Assembly (NCBI RefSeq): GCF_001984175.1
Contig: NZ_MTQP01000038.1
Coordinates: 1 to 64,000 of the forward strand
Source of the DNA: Saccharothrix sp. ALI-22-I
GTDB taxonomy: Bacteria; Actinomycetota; Actinomycetes; Mycobacteriales; Pseudonocardiaceae
DNA: 64,000 bases
Direction: 5' to 3'
The notes under the pieces: model-generated
Databases searched by the model: none
What the model saw: the letters and a program-made list of their open reading frames with translations, nothing else
What the model was told of the DNA's origin: nothing
Shown: positions 8,894-27,307 of the stretch, one piece after another
Layout: every line of letters begins with the position of its first letter
Position numbering within the stretch: position 1 is the first letter of the stretch
Position numbers and translations under genes: made by a program

Positions 8894-9282
8894 CAGATGT
8901 CGTTGTCCGCCATGACCACCGAGCAGGGATCACGACGTGCGGCGACCACCGCCGGCACGTGCTCCGGAACGTCCAGGAAGGTACTACGGGATCTGCCGGC
9001 GCCGCAGGCTCGACCCCGCCCTGCTGACCGACGCCGAACTCGCGGTAGGTCCGGCCGCGTGGCGCCGCATGGAGGACCCGTCGGCCGGTCGTCCGCGAGT
9101 TCCCGCCCAAAGCGTCGATATGCCCCTCTGCCCCCCGCTACCCGGCCACCATCGCCGCCGAGATGACCGACTCCGTGGATTCCTGACCCGGTGCAAACCC
9201 TCAACTCGCCGCGGCCATGGCGCGACCACACATCGTAGTGGTGCGAAACGCCGACTGCCAAAGCGACGGTGGAAACGGTTCA
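8894..9282. other. Eroded intergenic sequence with no supportable gene
   Basis: These 390 bases lie downstream of the PKS operon. Short stretches look protein-like in different frames (minus strand FLDVPEHVPAVVAARRD; plus strand YYGICRRRRLDPALLTDAEL), but none has a start, ribosome site and continuous frame. I read it as remnants of disrupted genes. I see no strong hairpin terminator after the PKS stop at 9283. Confidence 0.4.
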
Positions 9283-12200
9283 TCATCGCTCGGCAGTCGC
9301 TCCAGCCGCGTCGTGAATATTTGCGCGTGATCGGGTCTCAGCTGGTCGGGCCAGTTCGCCCAGCCACGAACGGACCGCGTTGGCCGTCGAGGCGGCGTGG
9401 GTTTCCCCGATGGTGAAGTGGTTCCCAGGGACGTCGACGACCGAGTGCTTCAGGCACCAGGAGGTCCGCCATCGCTCATCGTCCGCGTGGTCCGTGAAAC
9501 CGTCCATCGGTTCCGAGGCCCGCACGAGCAGCGTGGGAGCAGCGATCGGGCTGGGTCGCCACTCGGTGAACAGGCCCCCGTACCAGGCCATGGCTCCCAG
9601 CCTGGTGCCGTCGATGCGCACCAGGTCCCCGTCGCGCATGAACATCTCCCGGATCATGGTGCTCTGCATCGTGGGGTACCACCGGTGGTCGGGCAGGTAG
9701 GTGTCGAGCAGCACCACGCCGAGCGGGCCCGCTCCTCTCCTTTCCAGTTCGCTCGCGGTGGCGTGGGCGAGGAAGCCCCCGGACGACGAGCCCAGCACCA
9801 CGTACGGGTCCGCCGTGGAGCGGCACACCACGTCAGCCAGGGATCGCAGCAGCACGTCCAGGTCGGCGGGCAGGGCCTCCTCTCCGTCGAAGCCCGGCAA
9901 CGCGATCACGGAGAGGTCCTGTTGATCGCGGAACGGCGCGGCGAGCCGCAGGTACTGGTGAACGCCGCCCAGCGCGGAGAACGCCGCGAAGCAGAGCACG
10001 TGCGGGCCTCTCGGCCCGCTCGCGAGGCGGACCGGTTCGGCGATCTGGCCCCGTTCTCCGGGTTGTTCGAACGTCGGTCGCAGCATCGCGGCACCGCGCA
10101 GGAGCCCCACGCCGACCTCGATTTTGCCCTGCTCACAAGCCTGTTCGAACAACGCGCGGATCGGGTCAGTCGCAGCCTCACCGGTCACCGGCTCCGGCTC
10201 GTCGCCGTCCATCGAGACGATTTCCACGGCCAGGTGGGACGCCAGTGCCTCCGGGGTGCGGTGGTCGAAGGCCAACGTCGGTTGCAGGCGCAGGCCCGTC
10301 GCGGTCGCCAGGCGGTTGCGCAGGTCGATCGCCGTGAGCGAGTCCAGGCCGAGCGCGGAGAATGCCGCTCCCGGTGTGACCGCCTCGGCGTCCGCGTGGC
10401 CGAGAACGGCTGCGGCCTGGGTCCGAACCAGGTGCAGGAGCGTGGCGTTCCGCTGTTCCGGGTTCTGCTCCTTCAGCCGGGTCGCGATGTCCTCGTCGGG
10501 GGCCGGCGCGGTGGTGCGGTTGTCGCGTCGGGGCTGCGAAGTCGCCATGCGGATGGGAAGCACGCACGCCCGGTCCATCCCGCGTGCGGCGTCGAACAGC
10601 GCCAGCGCCTGCTGGTTGGACATCGGCAGGACGCCCGCTCGGCTCATCCGCCGCCGGTCGGCGTTGTCCAGATGGCCCGTCATGCCGCTGGCCTGCTCCC
10701 ACAGGCCCCAGCCCAAGGACTGCGCGGGCAGTCCCCGCGCGCGGCGGTGGTGGGCGAGCGCGTCGAGGAACGCGTTGGCAGCGGCGTAGTTCGCCTGGCC
10801 GGCGCTGCCCAGCGCCGCTGCCGCCGAGGAGAACAGGATGAACTCGACCTCGCGGCGTTCCGCGGTCAGTTGGTGCAAGTTCCACGCGGCGTCCACCTTC
10901 GCGCGGAGGACGCCCTCGAACCGCTCCGGCGTCAAGGACGTCAGCACACCGTCGTCGAGCACACCCGCCGCGTGGATGACACAGGTCAGCGGCCGGTCGG
11001 CCGGTATCTGCCGAACCAGCTCGGAAAGCTGCTGGCGGTTGGCGGCGTCACACGCTGCCAACCGCACCCGCGCGCCCGATCCGGCGAATTCCGCGGCGAA
11101 CTCCGCCGCGCCGGCGGCATCCGGGCCCTGCCTGCTGACCAGCAGCAGGTCCCGCACGCCGTGCTCGGCCACCAAGTGGCGCGCCACGGTCCTGCCCAAC
11201 GTCCCCGTGCCACCCGTGATCAGCACGGTGCCCCGCGACAGACCTGCCGCCGAAGCCGCAGGGTCCGGGTCAACGCGCGTGAGTCGAGGTACGAGCACGG
11301 CGCCGGCGCGCACCACGAGTTCCGGTTCGTCCGCGCCCACGATCCGGCGCAGCTCCCGACGTGAGTCCTCGGTCGCGTCGATGTCCACCAATCGGAACCG
11401 GTCCGGGTGTTCAAGCATCGCCGAACGCACCAGTCCCCACACCGGTGCGTGCGCCAGGTCTGCCACGTCCTCGTCGGGGTGTGCCGCCACCGCGCCGCAC
11501 GTCACAAACACAAGACGGGACGAGTCGGGGCGCCGCAGCCATGCGCGAACGAGCTCGAAGGCACGGTGCGTCGCTCTGCGCGCGGCCTCGACCACGTCCT
11601 CCGGCTCCTCTCCGACGAGGAACGCGACCACGACGTCAGGCGCGTCGGACTCCGGTGTGACGGTGTCGACACCGGACATCCCGGCGAGCAGTGCCACCGG
11701 GACCGGGTCGAGCGCGGCCCAGTGCCACGAATCGCGGGCGAGGCCGGTCGCCGGCTCCCATTCCACCAGATGCAGCGGCCGACGCCCGTTCCGGATCATC
11801 CCGGCACCAATCGGCCGCAGCACCAGCGAGTCCACGGAGAACACGGGCCTGCCACCCTCGTCCGTCGCGGTCAACGACGCGGAATCGCCGCTCGACGTCA
11901 ACCGCACCCTCAGCACCGCCGTGTCGCTCGCCGCCAGCGAAACGCCCTGCCAGGAGAACGGCAGCCTCGGCGGGCCGGCCTCCACCCCGAGGGCGATGGC
12001 GTGCAGCGCGCCGTCCAGCAACGCCGGGTGCACCCGGAAACCGGTGGTGTCGTCCGCGAGCACCGCCTCGGCGCAGATCTCGTCGCCGCGCCGCCACGCC
12101 GCCCGCAAACCCTGGAACGACGCCCCGTACTCCAGACCCGACTCGGCCAGGCGGTCGTAGAGGTCCGCGAGGTCCACGGGTTCCGCACCGGGAGGCGGCC

Positions 12201-15200
12201 ACGGCTCGGACGGGCCGACGGGGTCGACGCCCTCGGACAGGGTTCCCGAGGCATGGCACGTCCACGGCCCGTCGGCCCCGCACGAATGGAAGCGCACCGG
12301 GCGCAGGCCCGCGGCGTCGGGCGCGCCCACGGTCGCCTGGATCGCGACGTCGCCGTGCTCGTCCAGCATGAGCGGGGTGTGGACGGTCAGCTCCTCGACC
12401 CGGTGGCACCCGACTTCGCCGCCCGCCCGGACCGCCATCTCGAGGAACGCGGTTCCCGGCAGCAAGGTCACCCCGAACACGGCGTGATCGGCGAGCCATG
12501 GATGCGCGCGCAGGCTGAGCCGGCCGGTGAGCACGAACTCGTCGGAGCCGGCCACCGGCACGACGGCGGCCAGCAGGGGGTGGTTGGCAGCCGCCAAACC
12601 CGCCGACTCCACGTCCCGGGGGGTCGCCGGATCGTCCAGCCAGTAGCGCTGCCGCTGGAAGGCGTAGGTGGGCAGGTCCACGGTGTGGTTGCCGTTCCCC
12701 AGCACCGGCCCCCAGTCGACCGTCACACCGTGCACGTGGGCTTCGGCCAAGGACCGGTGGAAGCGGTCGAGACCACCGTCTTCGCGTCGCAGGGATCCGA
12801 GCGCGGCACCCTCGAAACCTCGCTCGACCATGCTCTCCTGGATTCCGTGCGTGAGGATCGGTTGCGGGCTGATCTCGGCGAACAACCGGTGGCCAGCGTC
12901 GAGCAGGGCGTCGGTGGCGTGCCGGAACCGCACCGTAGAGCGCAGGTTGCGGTACCAGTACTCGGCAGTCAGCTCCCCCGGGTCGATCCGGTCACCGGTC
13001 ACCGCGGAGTAGAGCGGAATCCGCGCCTGCTGCGGTCGGACACCGGAGGCGGCGTCCAGCACCTGCTGCCGGATCAGCTCGACGTGGGGCGAGTGCGAGG
13101 CGTAGTCGACCGCCAGGCGAGTGGTCCGGATCCCCGCCGCGGATAGCTCGGTGAGCCACTCGTCTACGGTGTCGCCGTCTCCCGCAACCACCGTCGACGA
13201 AGGACCGTTCACCGCCGCCACCGAGAGCCGCGTGTCGCGCAACCGCGACAGGACTTCGGCGTGGGGCAGCGCGACCGAGGCCATCGCACCGCTCCCGGCC
13301 AACTGCCCCAGGGCGCGACTGCGCAGGGCGACGATCCTGGCGGCGTCGTCGAGCGACAGCGCCCCGGCCACGCACGCGGCGGCGAGCTCGCCCTGTGAGT
13401 GCCCGACGACGGCGGCGGGCTCCACACCACAGGACCGCCACAGGGCCGCCAATGACACCATCACCGCGAACAGCGCGGGTTGGACGACGTCGACCCGCTC
13501 CAGCGACGCGGCACCCGGCGCACCCCGCAGCACGTCGAGCAGGGACCACTCCACATGGGAGCACAGGGCGGCGGCGCAGTCCTGGACGCGCCGCGCGAAG
13601 GTTTCCGAACAGGCCAGGAGTTCCCGCGCCATCCCCGGCCACTGGGAACCCTGGCCGGGGAAGACGAAAACCACCTTGGCGTTCGTGGCCGCCACCCCCT
13701 GAACCACGTCTGCCGCCGGATCCCCCTGGGCGAGTGCGTCCAGGCCCTGGGCGAGGTCGTTCCCCGTTCCGGCCAGGACCACGGCGCGGTGGGCGAAGTT
13801 CGACCGCGTGGTCGCCAGCGACCACCCCACGTCGGACAGGGCGCGCGGCTTCCAGCTCAGGTGTTCCCGCAGCCGCTCCGCCTGCGCCCGCAGGGCCGCG
13901 CCTGTCTTCGCCGAGAGCGCGCACGGAACCGCACCGGTCCCCGTCGCCACCGCACTGTCCGGATCGGTCTCCTCGGGTGCCTGTTCCAGGACGAGATGGG
14001 CGTTCGTGCCGCTGATGCCGAACGACGACACACCCGCGCGCCGCGGCCGGCCGGTCCGAGGCCAGGGCTGACTGGTGGTCAGCAGCCGCAGGCCGCTCGC
14101 CGCCCAGTCCACGTGCGGTGACGGTTCGCCGATGTGCAGGGTTTCCGGCAGCAGGCCGTGCTCGAGTGCCCCCATCATCTTGATGACGCCGCCGACACCG
14201 GCCGCGGCCTGCGTATGCCCCAGGTTCGACTTCAGCGAACCGAGCCACAGCAGGCGGTCCTGAGTGCGTCCTCCGCCGTAGACCGCAGCCAGCGCCCGCG
14301 CCTCGACGGGATCGCCCAGCGGCGTGCCCGTGCCGTGCGCCTCCACCACGTCCACGTGTTCCGGGGCCAGCCCGGCGCGGGCCAGCGCGCTGCGGATGAC
14401 CCGCTCTTGGGCGGGCCCGTTCGGCGCGGTCAGCCGGCTGCTCGCGCCGTCCTGGTTCACCGCGGTGCCGCGGATGAGTGCCCGGACGGGGTGCCCGTTG
14501 CGCCGGGCGTCGGAGAGCCGCTCCAGCAGGAGGACCCCGACGCCCTCACCCCACCCTGCGCCGTCGGCCGAAGCGGCGAAGGACTTGCAACGACCGTCCG
14601 GGGCCAGGCCCCCCTGCCGGCTGAACTCGATGAACACGTTCGGTGACGACATGACCGTGACACCACCGGCCAGCGCGAGCGAGCACTCCGAGCGGCGCAG
14701 GGATTCACAGGCCCAGTGGATCGCCACCAGCGAGGACGAGCACGCGGTGTCCACGGTCACCGCAGGCCCCTCCAAACCGAGGGTGAACGCCACGCGACCG
14801 GAGGCGAGGCTGCCCGCGCTGCCGTTCCCGAGGTACCCCTCATACCCCTCGGGGGTGCTGGTCAGCCGCGCCGAGTAGTCCTGGTACATGACTCCCGCGA
14901 ACATCCCCGTCCGGCTGCCACGCAGCTCGGAGGGTGCGATGCGGGCGTGTTCGACCGCCTCCCAGGAGGTTTCCAGCAACAGGCGCTGCTGCGGGTCCAT
15001 CGCGGTGGCCTCCCGGGGGCTGACGCCGAAGAACTCCGCGTCGAACCGGTCGACGTCGTGGAGGAACCCGCCGCAGTTGGTGTAGCAGGTCCCTTCCCTG
15101 TCCGGGTCGGGATCGTAGATCCGTTCCACGTCCCAGCCCCGGTTGACCGGGAACCCCGACACCGCGTCAACGCCCGAGGCGACCAGGTCCCACAGGTCGT

Positions 15201-15357
15201 CCGGGCACCGCACCTCCCCCGGGTAGCGGCAGGCCGTTCCGATGATGGCGATCGGTTCCCGGTCCCGCTCCTCGATCTCCGCGAGCCGGTGGCGGACCTG
15301 GCGCAGGTCGGTCGTGGCGCGCTTGAGGTAGTCCCGCAGCCGCTGTTCGTTGTGCAT
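9283..15357 (-). CDS. PKS-VI: module 10 (KS-AT-DH-KR-ACP) with terminal thioesterase
   Basis: This 2,024-residue PKS ends the assembly line. Order: docking helix (1-34, [13 protein letters not shown]), KS with DTACSSS (Cys about 203), AT with GHSQGE (about 653) and VDYASHS (about 753), which predict methylmalonyl-CoA, DH with [10 protein letters not shown] (about 958) and LLDGALH (about 1115), KR with TGGTGTLG (about 1379), VLDDG and catalytic Tyr in GQANYAAAN (about 1522), ACP with GLDSL (about 1670), and a thioesterase from about 1780 with GSSSGG (about 1856) and a C-terminal HFTIGETH histidine region. It should form the 2-methyl-2-ene and release the chain by lactonisation or hydrolysis. 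The KR has the full LDD signature of B-type reductases, consistent with an E alkene. The start at 15357 is chosen because the docking helix begins there; the frame extends 25 codons further upstream. The gap to PKS-V is 25 bases. Confidence 0.93.
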   Translation of the reverse strand: MHNEQRLRDYLKRATTDLRQVRHRLAEIEERDREPIAIIGTACRYPGEVRCPDDLWDLVASGVDAVSGFPVNRGWDVERIYDPDPDREGTCYTNCGGFLHDVDRFDAEFFGVSPREATAMDPQQRLLLETSWEAVEHARIAPSELRGSRTGMFAGVMYQDYSARLTSTPEGYEGYLGNGSAGSLASGRVAFTLGLEGPAVTVDTACSSSLVAIHWACESLRRSECSLALAGGVTVMSSPNVFIEFSRQGGLAPDGRCKSFAASADGAGWGEGVGVLLLERLSDARRNGHPVRALIRGTAVNQDGASSRLTAPNGPAQERVIRSALARAGLAPEHVDVVEAHGTGTPLGDPVEARALAAVYGGGRTQDRLLWLGSLKSNLGHTQAAAGVGGVIKMMGALEHGLLPETLHIGEPSPHVDWAASGLRLLTTSQPWPRTGRPRRAGVSSFGISGTNAHLVLEQAPEETDPDSAVATGTGAVPCALSAKTGAALRAQAERLREHLSWKPRALSDVGWSLATTRSNFAHRAVVLAGTGNDLAQGLDALAQGDPAADVVQGVAATNAKVVFVFPGQGSQWPGMARELLACSETFARRVQDCAAALCSHVEWSLLDVLRGAPGAASLERVDVVQPALFAVMVSLAALWRSCGVEPAAVVGHSQGELAAACVAGALSLDDAARIVALRSRALGQLAGSGAMASVALPHAEVLSRLRDTRLSVAAVNGPSSTVVAGDGDTVDEWLTELSAAGIRTTRLAVDYASHSPHVELIRQQVLDAASGVRPQQARIPLYSAVTGDRIDPGELTAEYWYRNLRSTVRFRHATDALLDAGHRLFAEISPQPILTHGIQESMVERGFEGAALGSLRREDGGLDRFHRSLAEAHVHGVTVDWGPVLGNGNHTVDLPTYAFQRQRYWLDDPATPRDVESAGLAAANHPLLAAVVPVAGSDEFVLTGRLSLRAHPWLADHAVFGVTLLPGTAFLEMAVRAGGEVGCHRVEELTVHTPLMLDEHGDVAIQATVGAPDAAGLRPVRFHSCGADGPWTCHASGTLSEGVDPVGPSEPWPPPGAEPVDLADLYDRLAESGLEYGASFQGLRAAWRRGDEICAEAVLADDTTGFRVHPALLDGALHAIALGVEAGPPRLPFSWQGVSLAASDTAVLRVRLTSSGDSASLTATDEGGRPVFSVDSLVLRPIGAGMIRNGRRPLHLVEWEPATGLARDSWHWAALDPVPVALLAGMSGVDTVTPESDAPDVVVAFLVGEEPEDVVEAARRATHRAFELVRAWLRRPDSSRLVFVTCGAVAAHPDEDVADLAHAPVWGLVRSAMLEHPDRFRLVDIDATEDSRRELRRIVGADEPELVVRAGAVLVPRLTRVDPDPAASAAGLSRGTVLITGGTGTLGRTVARHLVAEHGVRDLLLVSRQGPDAAGAAEFAAEFAGSGARVRLAACDAANRQQLSELVRQIPADRPLTCVIHAAGVLDDGVLTSLTPERFEGVLRAKVDAAWNLHQLTAERREVEFILFSSAAAALGSAGQANYAAANAFLDALAHHRRARGLPAQSLGWGLWEQASGMTGHLDNADRRRMSRAGVLPMSNQQALALFDAARGMDRACVLPIRMATSQPRRDNRTTAPAPDEDIATRLKEQNPEQRNATLLHLVRTQAAAVLGHADAEAVTPGAAFSALGLDSLTAIDLRNRLATATGLRLQPTLAFDHRTPEALASHLAVEIVSMDGDEPEPVTGEAATDPIRALFEQACEQGKIEVGVGLLRGAAMLRPTFEQPGERGQIAEPVRLASGPRGPHVLCFAAFSALGGVHQYLRLAAPFRDQQDLSVIALPGFDGEEALPADLDVLLRSLADVVCRSTADPYVVLGSSSGGFLAHATASELERRGAGPLGVVLLDTYLPDHRWYPTMQSTMIREMFMRDGDLVRIDGTRLGAMAWYGGLFTEWRPSPIAAPTLLVRASEPMDGFTDHADDERWRTSWCLKHSVVDVPGNHFTIGETHAASTANAVRSWLGELARPAETRSRANIHDAAGATAER

Positions 15358-15382
15358 CCGTGGTGTCCCCGTGGTCCGCTGG

Positions 15383-20824
<5,442 letters not shown>

Positions 20825-20830
20825 GGGAAA

Positions 20831-23800
20831 TCACCCGTCACGTCGTCGGGCGCCCGCGTCGAGCGGGAGTCCGTACCGGTCCTCGATGTAGCGGAAGATG
20901 TCCTCCTGCGCGGCAGGCGGGCCGTCCGGTCCCACGCGGGTGGTCGGTTCCGGCCTGAGCCGCCTGATGAGGTGCTCCAGCCGCTTCACGACCTCGGGGA
21001 TCGCCGCCGTCCTGTTCGCAAGCAGGGACTGCTCGAGGTGGTCGATCTCGTCGAGCGCGGTGCCCGGCCGCGGGGCGGCGAAGAGCTCGCCGTCGAGGAA
21101 CTCGGCCAGCGCCGCGGGAGTGGGGTGGTCGAAGACGAGGGTGATCGGCCAGCGCCGGTCCGTCGTCGCGCCCAGCAGGTTGCGCAGTTCGACTGCGGTG
21201 AGCGAGTCGAGACCGAGTTCCCGGAACGGCCGGTACGGCTCGACCGCCTCGGGCGATGGGTGTCCCAGCACGCCGGCCGCATGAGTGCGGACGAGGTGCA
21301 GCAGGGCGTCGTGGCGCACAGCAGGTGGGAGGTTCCGCAGTTCCGCCACGGACGTCGTGGGTGTTCCGGCACCGGCACCGGCGGCGTTCCGGCGGGGCGA
21401 CGGCGGGAGCAGTTCGCGCAGCAGGGGTGCGCCGCCGCCTGCGGCCCGCAACGCGGGGAGGTCCAGAGGCGCCGGGATGAGGAGCGGGTCACCGAGCCGC
21501 AGCGAGGTGTCGAACAGGGCGAGCCCGGCTTCGTTCGTCACCAGCCGCGAGCCGCTCGTCCTGATCCGGTAGTGGTCGGTGTCGGAAAGGTGCCCGGTCG
21601 ATTCGCTCCGCTGCTCCCAGATTCCCCACGCCAGCGATTGCCCCGCCAAACCCCGGGCACGCCGAAACCACGCCAAACCGTCCAAGAACGCGTTCGCCGC
21701 CGCGTACACGGCCTGGCCGGCACTGCCCAGCACACTCGCTGCGGAGGAGAACAACACGAACATCTCCAGGTCCAGATCCGCGGTCAGGCGATGCAACCAC
21801 CACGAGCCGAGGACCTTCGCCCTGAAGACCCGCCCCACGACGTCTGGCGACGCGGACGACACCACACCGTCCTCGACCAGCCCCGCCGCGTGAACCACCC
21901 CGCACAACGGCCACTCATCCGGCACGGCGTCCAACAACCGCGCGACGTCCTCCCTGGCACCCACATCGGCCGACACCACACGCACCAGCGCCCCCGACCC
22001 CTCCAACTCCCGCACCAGGTCCTCGGCCCCCGGCGCGGCCAAGCCACGCCGGGACGCCAACACCAGGGACCGGACTCCCCGCCGCTCCACAAGGAACCGC
22101 GCCACCAGACCGCCCAGCACGCCCGTACCGCCCGTCACCACCACCGTCCCTGTAGACAAAGGGCGGGGCACCGTCAGGATGATCTTGCCCAGGTGCAGCC
22201 CCCGGCTCATGTGGCGGAAGGCGTCCCGAGCCCGGCTGATGTTCCAGCTGGCCAGCGGCGCATGGCGGAGCGCGTTCTCTTCGAACAGCGCGAGGACCTC
22301 CACGAGTGTCGTGGCGATCCGCTCGGCCGACGCCTCACCGAGGTCAAACGGCCGGTAGGTGATCGACGGATGGCGGGCGACCACCTCGTCGGGATCCCTG
22401 ATGTCCGTCTTGCCCATCTCCAGGAAGCACCCGCCCTCGGCGAGCAGCGCCATCGACCTGTCGACGAACTCGCCGCTCAACGAGTTCAGGACGCAGTCCA
22501 CCCCGCGCCCGCCAGTCACGGCGAGGAACCGGTCGGCGAAGCCGGTGTCCCGCGAGGACGCGATGTGCGCGTCGTCCAGCCCCAGGTCACGCAGCGCGTC
22601 CCACTTGGCGGGGTGGGCTGTCGCGAAGACTTCCAGCCCGTGGTGTCGGGCCAACTGGACCGCGGCCATCCCCACCCCGCCCGCGGCGGAGTGCACGAGG
22701 ACCGACTGGCCGGGCCGCAGCCGCGCCAGGTCGTGAAGCGCGTAGGAGGCGGTCAGGAACGCGATCGGCACGGCGGCCCCCTGCGGGAACGACCAGCCCT
22801 CGGGCATCCTGGCCAGGGCACGCCGTTCGGCGACCGCCACCGGGGAGAAGCCCGCCGGGAACACGCCGAGAACACGGTCGCCGGGAACGAGGTCGGTGAC
22901 CTCCGAACCGACCTCCACGACCACGCCGGCCCCCTCCCCACCCAGCATCCGCTCGTCCTGCACCGTCCCGAGTGCCACGACGACATCGCGAAAGTTCAGC
23001 CCGGCGGCGCGGACGCGGACGCGGACCTCGTGCGGCCCCAGGATTCGGGCCGCCTCCGGGTGCGGCACGCACGCCAGACCTTCGAGGGTGCCCTTGGCCG
23101 TGGCTTCGAGCCGCCACGTCGCGTCGGGCGGGTTGAGCGCCTCGTCTGGCCGGACCGGCTTCAGTCGCGGGCCGTGAGCAGTGCCCCTCCGGATGGCCAG
23201 TTGCGGCTCGCCGAACTCGAAGACCGAGCGCAGCGCCGCAGCCGAGTCCTCGCGCCCGTCGACGTCGATCAGGACGAACTGGTCGGGGTGCTCGGACTGC
23301 GCGGAACGCACGAACCCCCACGCGGCGGTGTGCGCCGGCCCGGCCAGGCTCTCGTTCTCCGCCACGGCCACCGCGCCACGGCTCACGATCCCCAGCCGAC
23401 GTGAGGCCAGAGCGGGCTCCGTGACCCAGGTGCGCAGGAGTTCGAGGACTTCGCAGGTAGTCGCGCGTGCCCCGTCACCGATGTCGTCCTGGTCGGCGTC
23501 GCGCTCTTGCAGGAAGTACAGCACGGCGTCCGGGACGGGCTCACCGGATTCGATCGCGTGCTTCAACGCCGCCGGATCGGGGAACGCCGTGCCGGGCGCT
23601 CCCGCCCCGAGCACCGCGGGGTGGTGCCCAGCCGCGATCCCGTCCCCTCCGGGCAACGCGACCCAGTCCAATCGGAACAGCGAATCCTCGGTCATGGCGT
23701 CCCGCGCGCCCAGCCGGCTCGGCTCGACCGGGCGGAAGGACAAGTCACCGATCGACACGACCGGATCACCAGCCTCGTCGAACGCCTCCAACTCCACCGA

Positions 23801-26800
23801 CCGCGCGCCGATCGACCGGACCCGCACTCTCAGAGCGCGCGCCCCACGGGCGTGCAGGACGATGTCTTGCCACGAATGCGGCAGCTGCGGGCCTCCCGCG
23901 TAGTCGAGCGCCCCGAGGCCAGCGCAATGCAGCGCCGCGTCGAGCAGGGCGGGGTGCAACAGGTAGCCGTCCACCGGTTCGCCCTCCGGGAGGGCGGCTT
24001 CGGCGAACACCTCGTCCCCCCGGCGAAACGCCGCGCGCAGCCCGCGGAAGACCGGGCCGTAGTCCAGTGCCTCGGCGGCCAGCCGGTCGTAAAGCCCGCC
24101 GACGTCCACCGCCTCGGCGTCGGCCGGAGGCCACGTCTCCAGCCGCTGCGGTGACGGTGCGCGGGCCGGGGCGATCCTCCCGGAGGCGTGGTGGACCCAG
24201 TCGGTGGAGCCGTCGTCGGCGCGCGAGTGGAACACGACCTCCCGCAGGCCGCCGCCCTCCGGGGCGCCGACGGAGAGCTGGACGACGACGGCGCCTTCCT
24301 CGGGAGGCGCCAGGGGGGTGTGCAGGACCAGCTCCTCCACGATGCCGCCGACCTCGTCCGCCGCCCGTACCGCCATCTCCACGAACGCGGTGCCCGGGAG
24401 CAGGACTGTGCCGGCGATGGAGTGGTCGGCCAGCCAGGGCGGCGATTGCCCCGACAGCGTCGACGTGAACACGACCGCACCGGATGCCGCCAGCGACATG
24501 TGCTGCCGGAGCAGGGGGTGCCCCGTGCTGACCATCCCGGCCGCCGTGTGCTCCGGCAATGCGCTGCTCGACCAGTGCGGTTTCCGCTGGAACGCGTAGG
24601 TGGGCAGGTCGACGCGCCGCGCGCGTGTTCCCGAGAAGACCCGGTTCCAGTTCACCGGAACGCCGTGCGCGTGCGCCTCGCCCAGCGAGATCAGGAAACG
24701 CCTCCAACCGCCTTCACCCCGCCGCAACGAACCCAGGACCGCGACCTCCTCGCCGAGTTGCTCCGCCGTCTCCCGCACCGCAGTGGTCAGCACCGGGTGC
24801 GGACTGCTCTCGACGAAAGCGCGGAACCCGTCGGTGAGCAGGGCCCGGACGGCGCGGTCGAAGTGGACGGTGGAGCGCAGGTTCCGGTACCAGTACCCGG
24901 CGTCCAACTCGCGGGTGTCCACGGCATCCCCGACCACGGCCGAGTAGAACGGGATCTCCGACCGCGCGGGACGAACGATGCCCAGTGAGGTCACGAGTTC
25001 CGCGTGCAGCACTTCGACCAGCGGTGAGTGCGAGGCGTAGTCGACCGGCAGTCTGCGCGGCCGCGCGCCGTCGCCGGAGACCTTCCCCACCAGTTCGGTC
25101 AGGGCATCGGCCTCGCCGGACACCACGGTCGACGACGGGCCGTTGACCGCGGCGATCGCCAGCCCGCCGCCCAACAGGCGCTCGACTTCTTCCGGGGGCA
25201 GCGCCAGGGACACCATGCCGCCGCTGCCGGCGAGCCGCGCCAGGGCCCGGCTGCGGCGTGCCACCACCGCGGCGGCGTCGGAGAGCGGGAGCGCCCCCGC
25301 GACGCACGCCGCCGCGATCTCGCCCTGGGAGTGGCCCACCACGGCCGAGGGAACCACTCCGTGGGAACGCCACAGCTCCGCCAGGGACACCATGACGGCG
25401 AACAACGCCGGCTGCACGACATCGACCCGCTCCGTGAGTGGGGCGGTGTCGACACCCCGGACCACGTCGAGCAGTGACCAGTCGACATGGGGCGCGAGCG
25501 CGTCGGCGCAGTCACGCATGCGGTCGCGGAAGACCGGCGACGAGTCGAGCAGTTCGGCCGCCATCCCCTCCCACTGGCTCCCCTGTCCCGGAAACACGAA
25601 CACGCACCGCGAGTCATTCAGCGCCCGCCCGCGCACCAGTGCCGGCGAGGGCGTCCCGGACGCGAGCGCGCGGACGCCGGCGCGCAGATCCTCGACGCCG
25701 TCACCGACCACGGCCGCCCGGTGCTCGAACGCGGTCCGGGTAGTGGCCAGCGAGGCGCCGATCCCGGACGCGTGCGCACCGGGGTGGTCTGCCAGAAAGG
25801 CATCCAGGCGCTTCGCCTGGTCACGCAACGCTTGCGGGTTCTTCGCGGAGAGCACCCAAGCGGTCGGTCGCCGGCTCTCTCCGACGGCCTCCCACGACGG
25901 TTCCTCGGGTGCTTGTTCCAGGATCAGGTGGGCGTTGGTCCCGCTGACCCCGAACGAGGAGACACCTGCCCGGCGCGGATTTCCGGGCGTGTGCCACGGC
26001 TCCGCTCCGACGAGCAACCGCACCGTGCCCGACGACCAGTCGACGTGCGGGGTGGGTTCGTCGACGTGCAGCGTCCGCGGCAACACCCCGTGGCGCATCG
26101 CCTGCACCATCTTGATCACGCCGCACACCCCGGCCGCCGCCTGGGTGTGCCCGATGTTCGACTTCACCGAACCCAACCACAACGGCGAGCCGGGATCCCG
26201 GTCTCGGCCATAGCCGGCCAGGACCGCCGCAGCCTCGATCGGGTCCCCGAGCACGGTCCCGGTTCCGTGGGCCTCCACCGCGTCGACCTGCCCCGGCTCC
26301 AGCGCCGCGTTCGCCAGTGCGGCTCGGATGACGCGTTGCTGCGCGGGGCGGCTCGGCGCGGTCAGCCCGTTGCTGGCGCCGTCCTGGTTGACCGCACTGC
26401 CGCGGATGACCGCGAGCACGGGGTGCTCGTCGCGGCGGGCGTCGGAGAGCCGCTGGAGCAGCAGCAGACCAGCGCCCTCCGACCACCCGGTGCCATCTGC
26501 GGCGGCCGCGAACGCCTTGCAACGGCCGTCCGGGGCCAGCGCCCGCTGCCTGCTGAACTCCACGAACAGGTCCGGGTTCGCCATGACCGAAACCCCGCCG
26601 GCCAACGCCAGGGAGCACTCCCCCCGGCGCAGCGCGGCCGCAGCCAGGTGGATCGCCACAAGCGACGACGAGCACGCGGTGTCGATCGTGATCGCTGGAC
26701 CCTCAAGCCCGAGGACGTAGGCCAGACGCCCGGAGATCACGCTCGTCGCCCCACCAAGGACCCGGTAGCCGTCCACCGCGGCCTGTGCGGCGTAACCGTT

Positions 26801-27274
26801 GTAGACGGCTCCGACGAACACCCCGGTGTCGCTCCCCCGCAGCACGGACGGGTCGACACCACCACGCTCGACCGCTTCCCAGGCCAGTTCCAGCAGCAGC
26901 GACTGCTGCGGGTCCACGGCCAGCGCTTCGCGCGGGGAGAGATCGAAGAAGTCGGCGTCGAAGTCGCCGGCGGCGGTGATGAACCCGCCCTCGCGCACGT
27001 AGGAGAAGCCGGGGCGTCCGGGCTCCGGATCGTAGAAGCCCTTCAGGTCCCAGCCGCGGTCCGCCGGGAAACCCGAGATCGCGTCGGTGCCCTCGGCCAC
27101 CAGTCGCCACAGGTCCTCCGGCGTGGCCACGCCGCCGGGGTAGCGGCACGCCATGCCGACGATCGCGATCGGTTCGGTTGCCCGGTCCTCGTGCTCGTGC
27201 AGGCGCCGCCGCGTCTCGTAGAGGTCGGCCGTGGCCTGTTTGAGGAAGTACCTGAGCTTCTCTTCGTTGTTCAT
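20831..27274 (-). CDS. PKS-IV: module 8, fully reducing (KS-AT-DH-ER-KR-ACP)
   Basis: This 2,147-residue PKS is the only fully reducing module. Order: docking helix [22 protein letters not shown] (about 200), AT GHSQGE (about 647) and VDYASHS (about 745) for methylmalonyl-Co[13 protein letters not shown] (about 952) and LLDAALH (about 1112), ER with [11 protein letters not shown] (about 1430) and the NADPH motif [11 protein letters not shown] (about 1530), [10 protein letters not shown] (about 1714) with LVEDG and Tyr in GQAVYAAAN (about 1858), ACP GLDSL (about 2020). All active-site elements are present, so it should add a methyl-branched unit (C6 methyl) and leave CH2 at C7. GGAG lies about 11 bases before the ATG. 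The gap to PKS-III is 33 bases. Its KR is unusually close to that of module 7. Confidence 0.93.
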   Translation of the reverse strand: MNNEEKLRYFLKQATADLYETRRRLHEHEDRATEPIAIVGMACRYPGGVATPEDLWRLVAEGTDAISGFPADRGWDLKGFYDPEPGRPGFSYVREGGFITAAGDFDADFFDLSPREALAVDPQQSLLLELAWEAVERGGVDPSVLRGSDTGVFVGAVYNGYAAQAAVDGYRVLGGATSVISGRLAYVLGLEGPAITIDTACSSSLVAIHLAAAALRRGECSLALAGGVSVMANPDLFVEFSRQRALAPDGRCKAFAAAADGTGWSEGAGLLLLQRLSDARRDEHPVLAVIRGSAVNQDGASNGLTAPSRPAQQRVIRAALANAALEPGQVDAVEAHGTGTVLGDPIEAAAVLAGYGRDRDPGSPLWLGSVKSNIGHTQAAAGVCGVIKMVQAMRHGVLPRTLHVDEPTPHVDWSSGTVRLLVGAEPWHTPGNPRRAGVSSFGVSGTNAHLILEQAPEEPSWEAVGESRRPTAWVLSAKNPQALRDQAKRLDAFLADHPGAHASGIGASLATTRTAFEHRAAVVGDGVEDLRAGVRALASGTPSPALVRGRALNDSRCVFVFPGQGSQWEGMAAELLDSSPVFRDRMRDCADALAPHVDWSLLDVVRGVDTAPLTERVDVVQPALFAVMVSLAELWRSHGVVPSAVVGHSQGEIAAACVAGALPLSDAAAVVARRSRALARLAGSGGMVSLALPPEEVERLLGGGLAIAAVNGPSSTVVSGEADALTELVGKVSGDGARPRRLPVDYASHSPLVEVLHAELVTSLGIVRPARSEIPFYSAVVGDAVDTRELDAGYWYRNLRSTVHFDRAVRALLTDGFRAFVESSPHPVLTTAVRETAEQLGEEVAVLGSLRRGEGGWRRFLISLGEAHAHGVPVNWNRVFSGTRARRVDLPTYAFQRKPHWSSSALPEHTAAGMVSTGHPLLRQHMSLAASGAVVFTSTLSGQSPPWLADHSIAGTVLLPGTAFVEMAVRAADEVGGIVEELVLHTPLAPPEEGAVVVQLSVGAPEGGGLREVVFHSRADDGSTDWVHHASGRIAPARAPSPQRLETWPPADAEAVDVGGLYDRLAAEALDYGPVFRGLRAAFRRGDEVFAEAALPEGEPVDGYLLHPALLDAALHCAGLGALDYAGGPQLPHSWQDIVLHARGARALRVRVRSIGARSVELEAFDEAGDPVVSIGDLSFRPVEPSRLGARDAMTEDSLFRLDWVALPGGDGIAAGHHPAVLGAGAPGTAFPDPAALKHAIESGEPVPDAVLYFLQERDADQDDIGDGARATTCEVLELLRTWVTEPALASRRLGIVSRGAVAVAENESLAGPAHTAAWGFVRSAQSEHPDQFVLIDVDGREDSAAALRSVFEFGEPQLAIRRGTAHGPRLKPVRPDEALNPPDATWRLEATAKGTLEGLACVPHPEAARILGPHEVRVRVRAAGLNFRDVVVALGTVQDERMLGGEGAGVVVEVGSEVTDLVPGDRVLGVFPAGFSPVAVAERRALARMPEGWSFPQGAAVPIAFLTASYALHDLARLRPGQSVLVHSAAGGVGMAAVQLARHHGLEVFATAHPAKWDALRDLGLDDAHIASSRDTGFADRFLAVTGGRGVDCVLNSLSGEFVDRSMALLAEGGCFLEMGKTDIRDPDEVVARHPSITYRPFDLGEASAERIATTLVEVLALFEENALRHAPLASWNISRARDAFRHMSRGLHLGKIILTVPRPLSTGTVVVTGGTGVLGGLVARFLVERRGVRSLVLASRRGLAAPGAEDLVRELEGSGALVRVVSADVGAREDVARLLDAVPDEWPLCGVVHAAGLVEDGVVSSASPDVVGRVFRAKVLGSWWLHRLTADLDLEMFVLFSSAASVLGSAGQAVYAAANAFLDGLAWFRRARGLAGQSLAWGIWEQRSESTGHLSDTDHYRIRTSGSRLVTNEAGLALFDTSLRLGDPLLIPAPLDLPALRAAGGGAPLLRELLPPSPRRNAAGAGAGTPTTSVAELRNLPPAVRHDALLHLVRTHAAGVLGHPSPEAVEPYRPFRELGLDSLTAVELRNLLGATTDRRWPITLVFDHPTPAALAEFLDGELFAAPRPGTALDEIDHLEQSLLANRTAAIPEVVKRLEHLIRRLRPEPTTRVGPDGPPAAQEDIFRYIEDRYGLPLDAGARRRDG

Positions 27275-27307
27275 CGCAGCTTCGGCTCCACGGGGCGGAT
27301 GGTCAGG

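Noticed and set aside
9180..9282. A rho-independent terminator after the PKS operon
   Set aside because: Only a weak palindrome (CGCCGCGGCCATGGCG) with no proper stem and no U-tract was seen.
8984..9286. A 100-codon minus-strand ORF whose ATG overlaps the PKS-VI stop
   Set aside because: Despite the overlap, codon use is not GC3-biased, the product is low-complexity Arg/Ser/Gly, and it conflicts with other equally weak frames.
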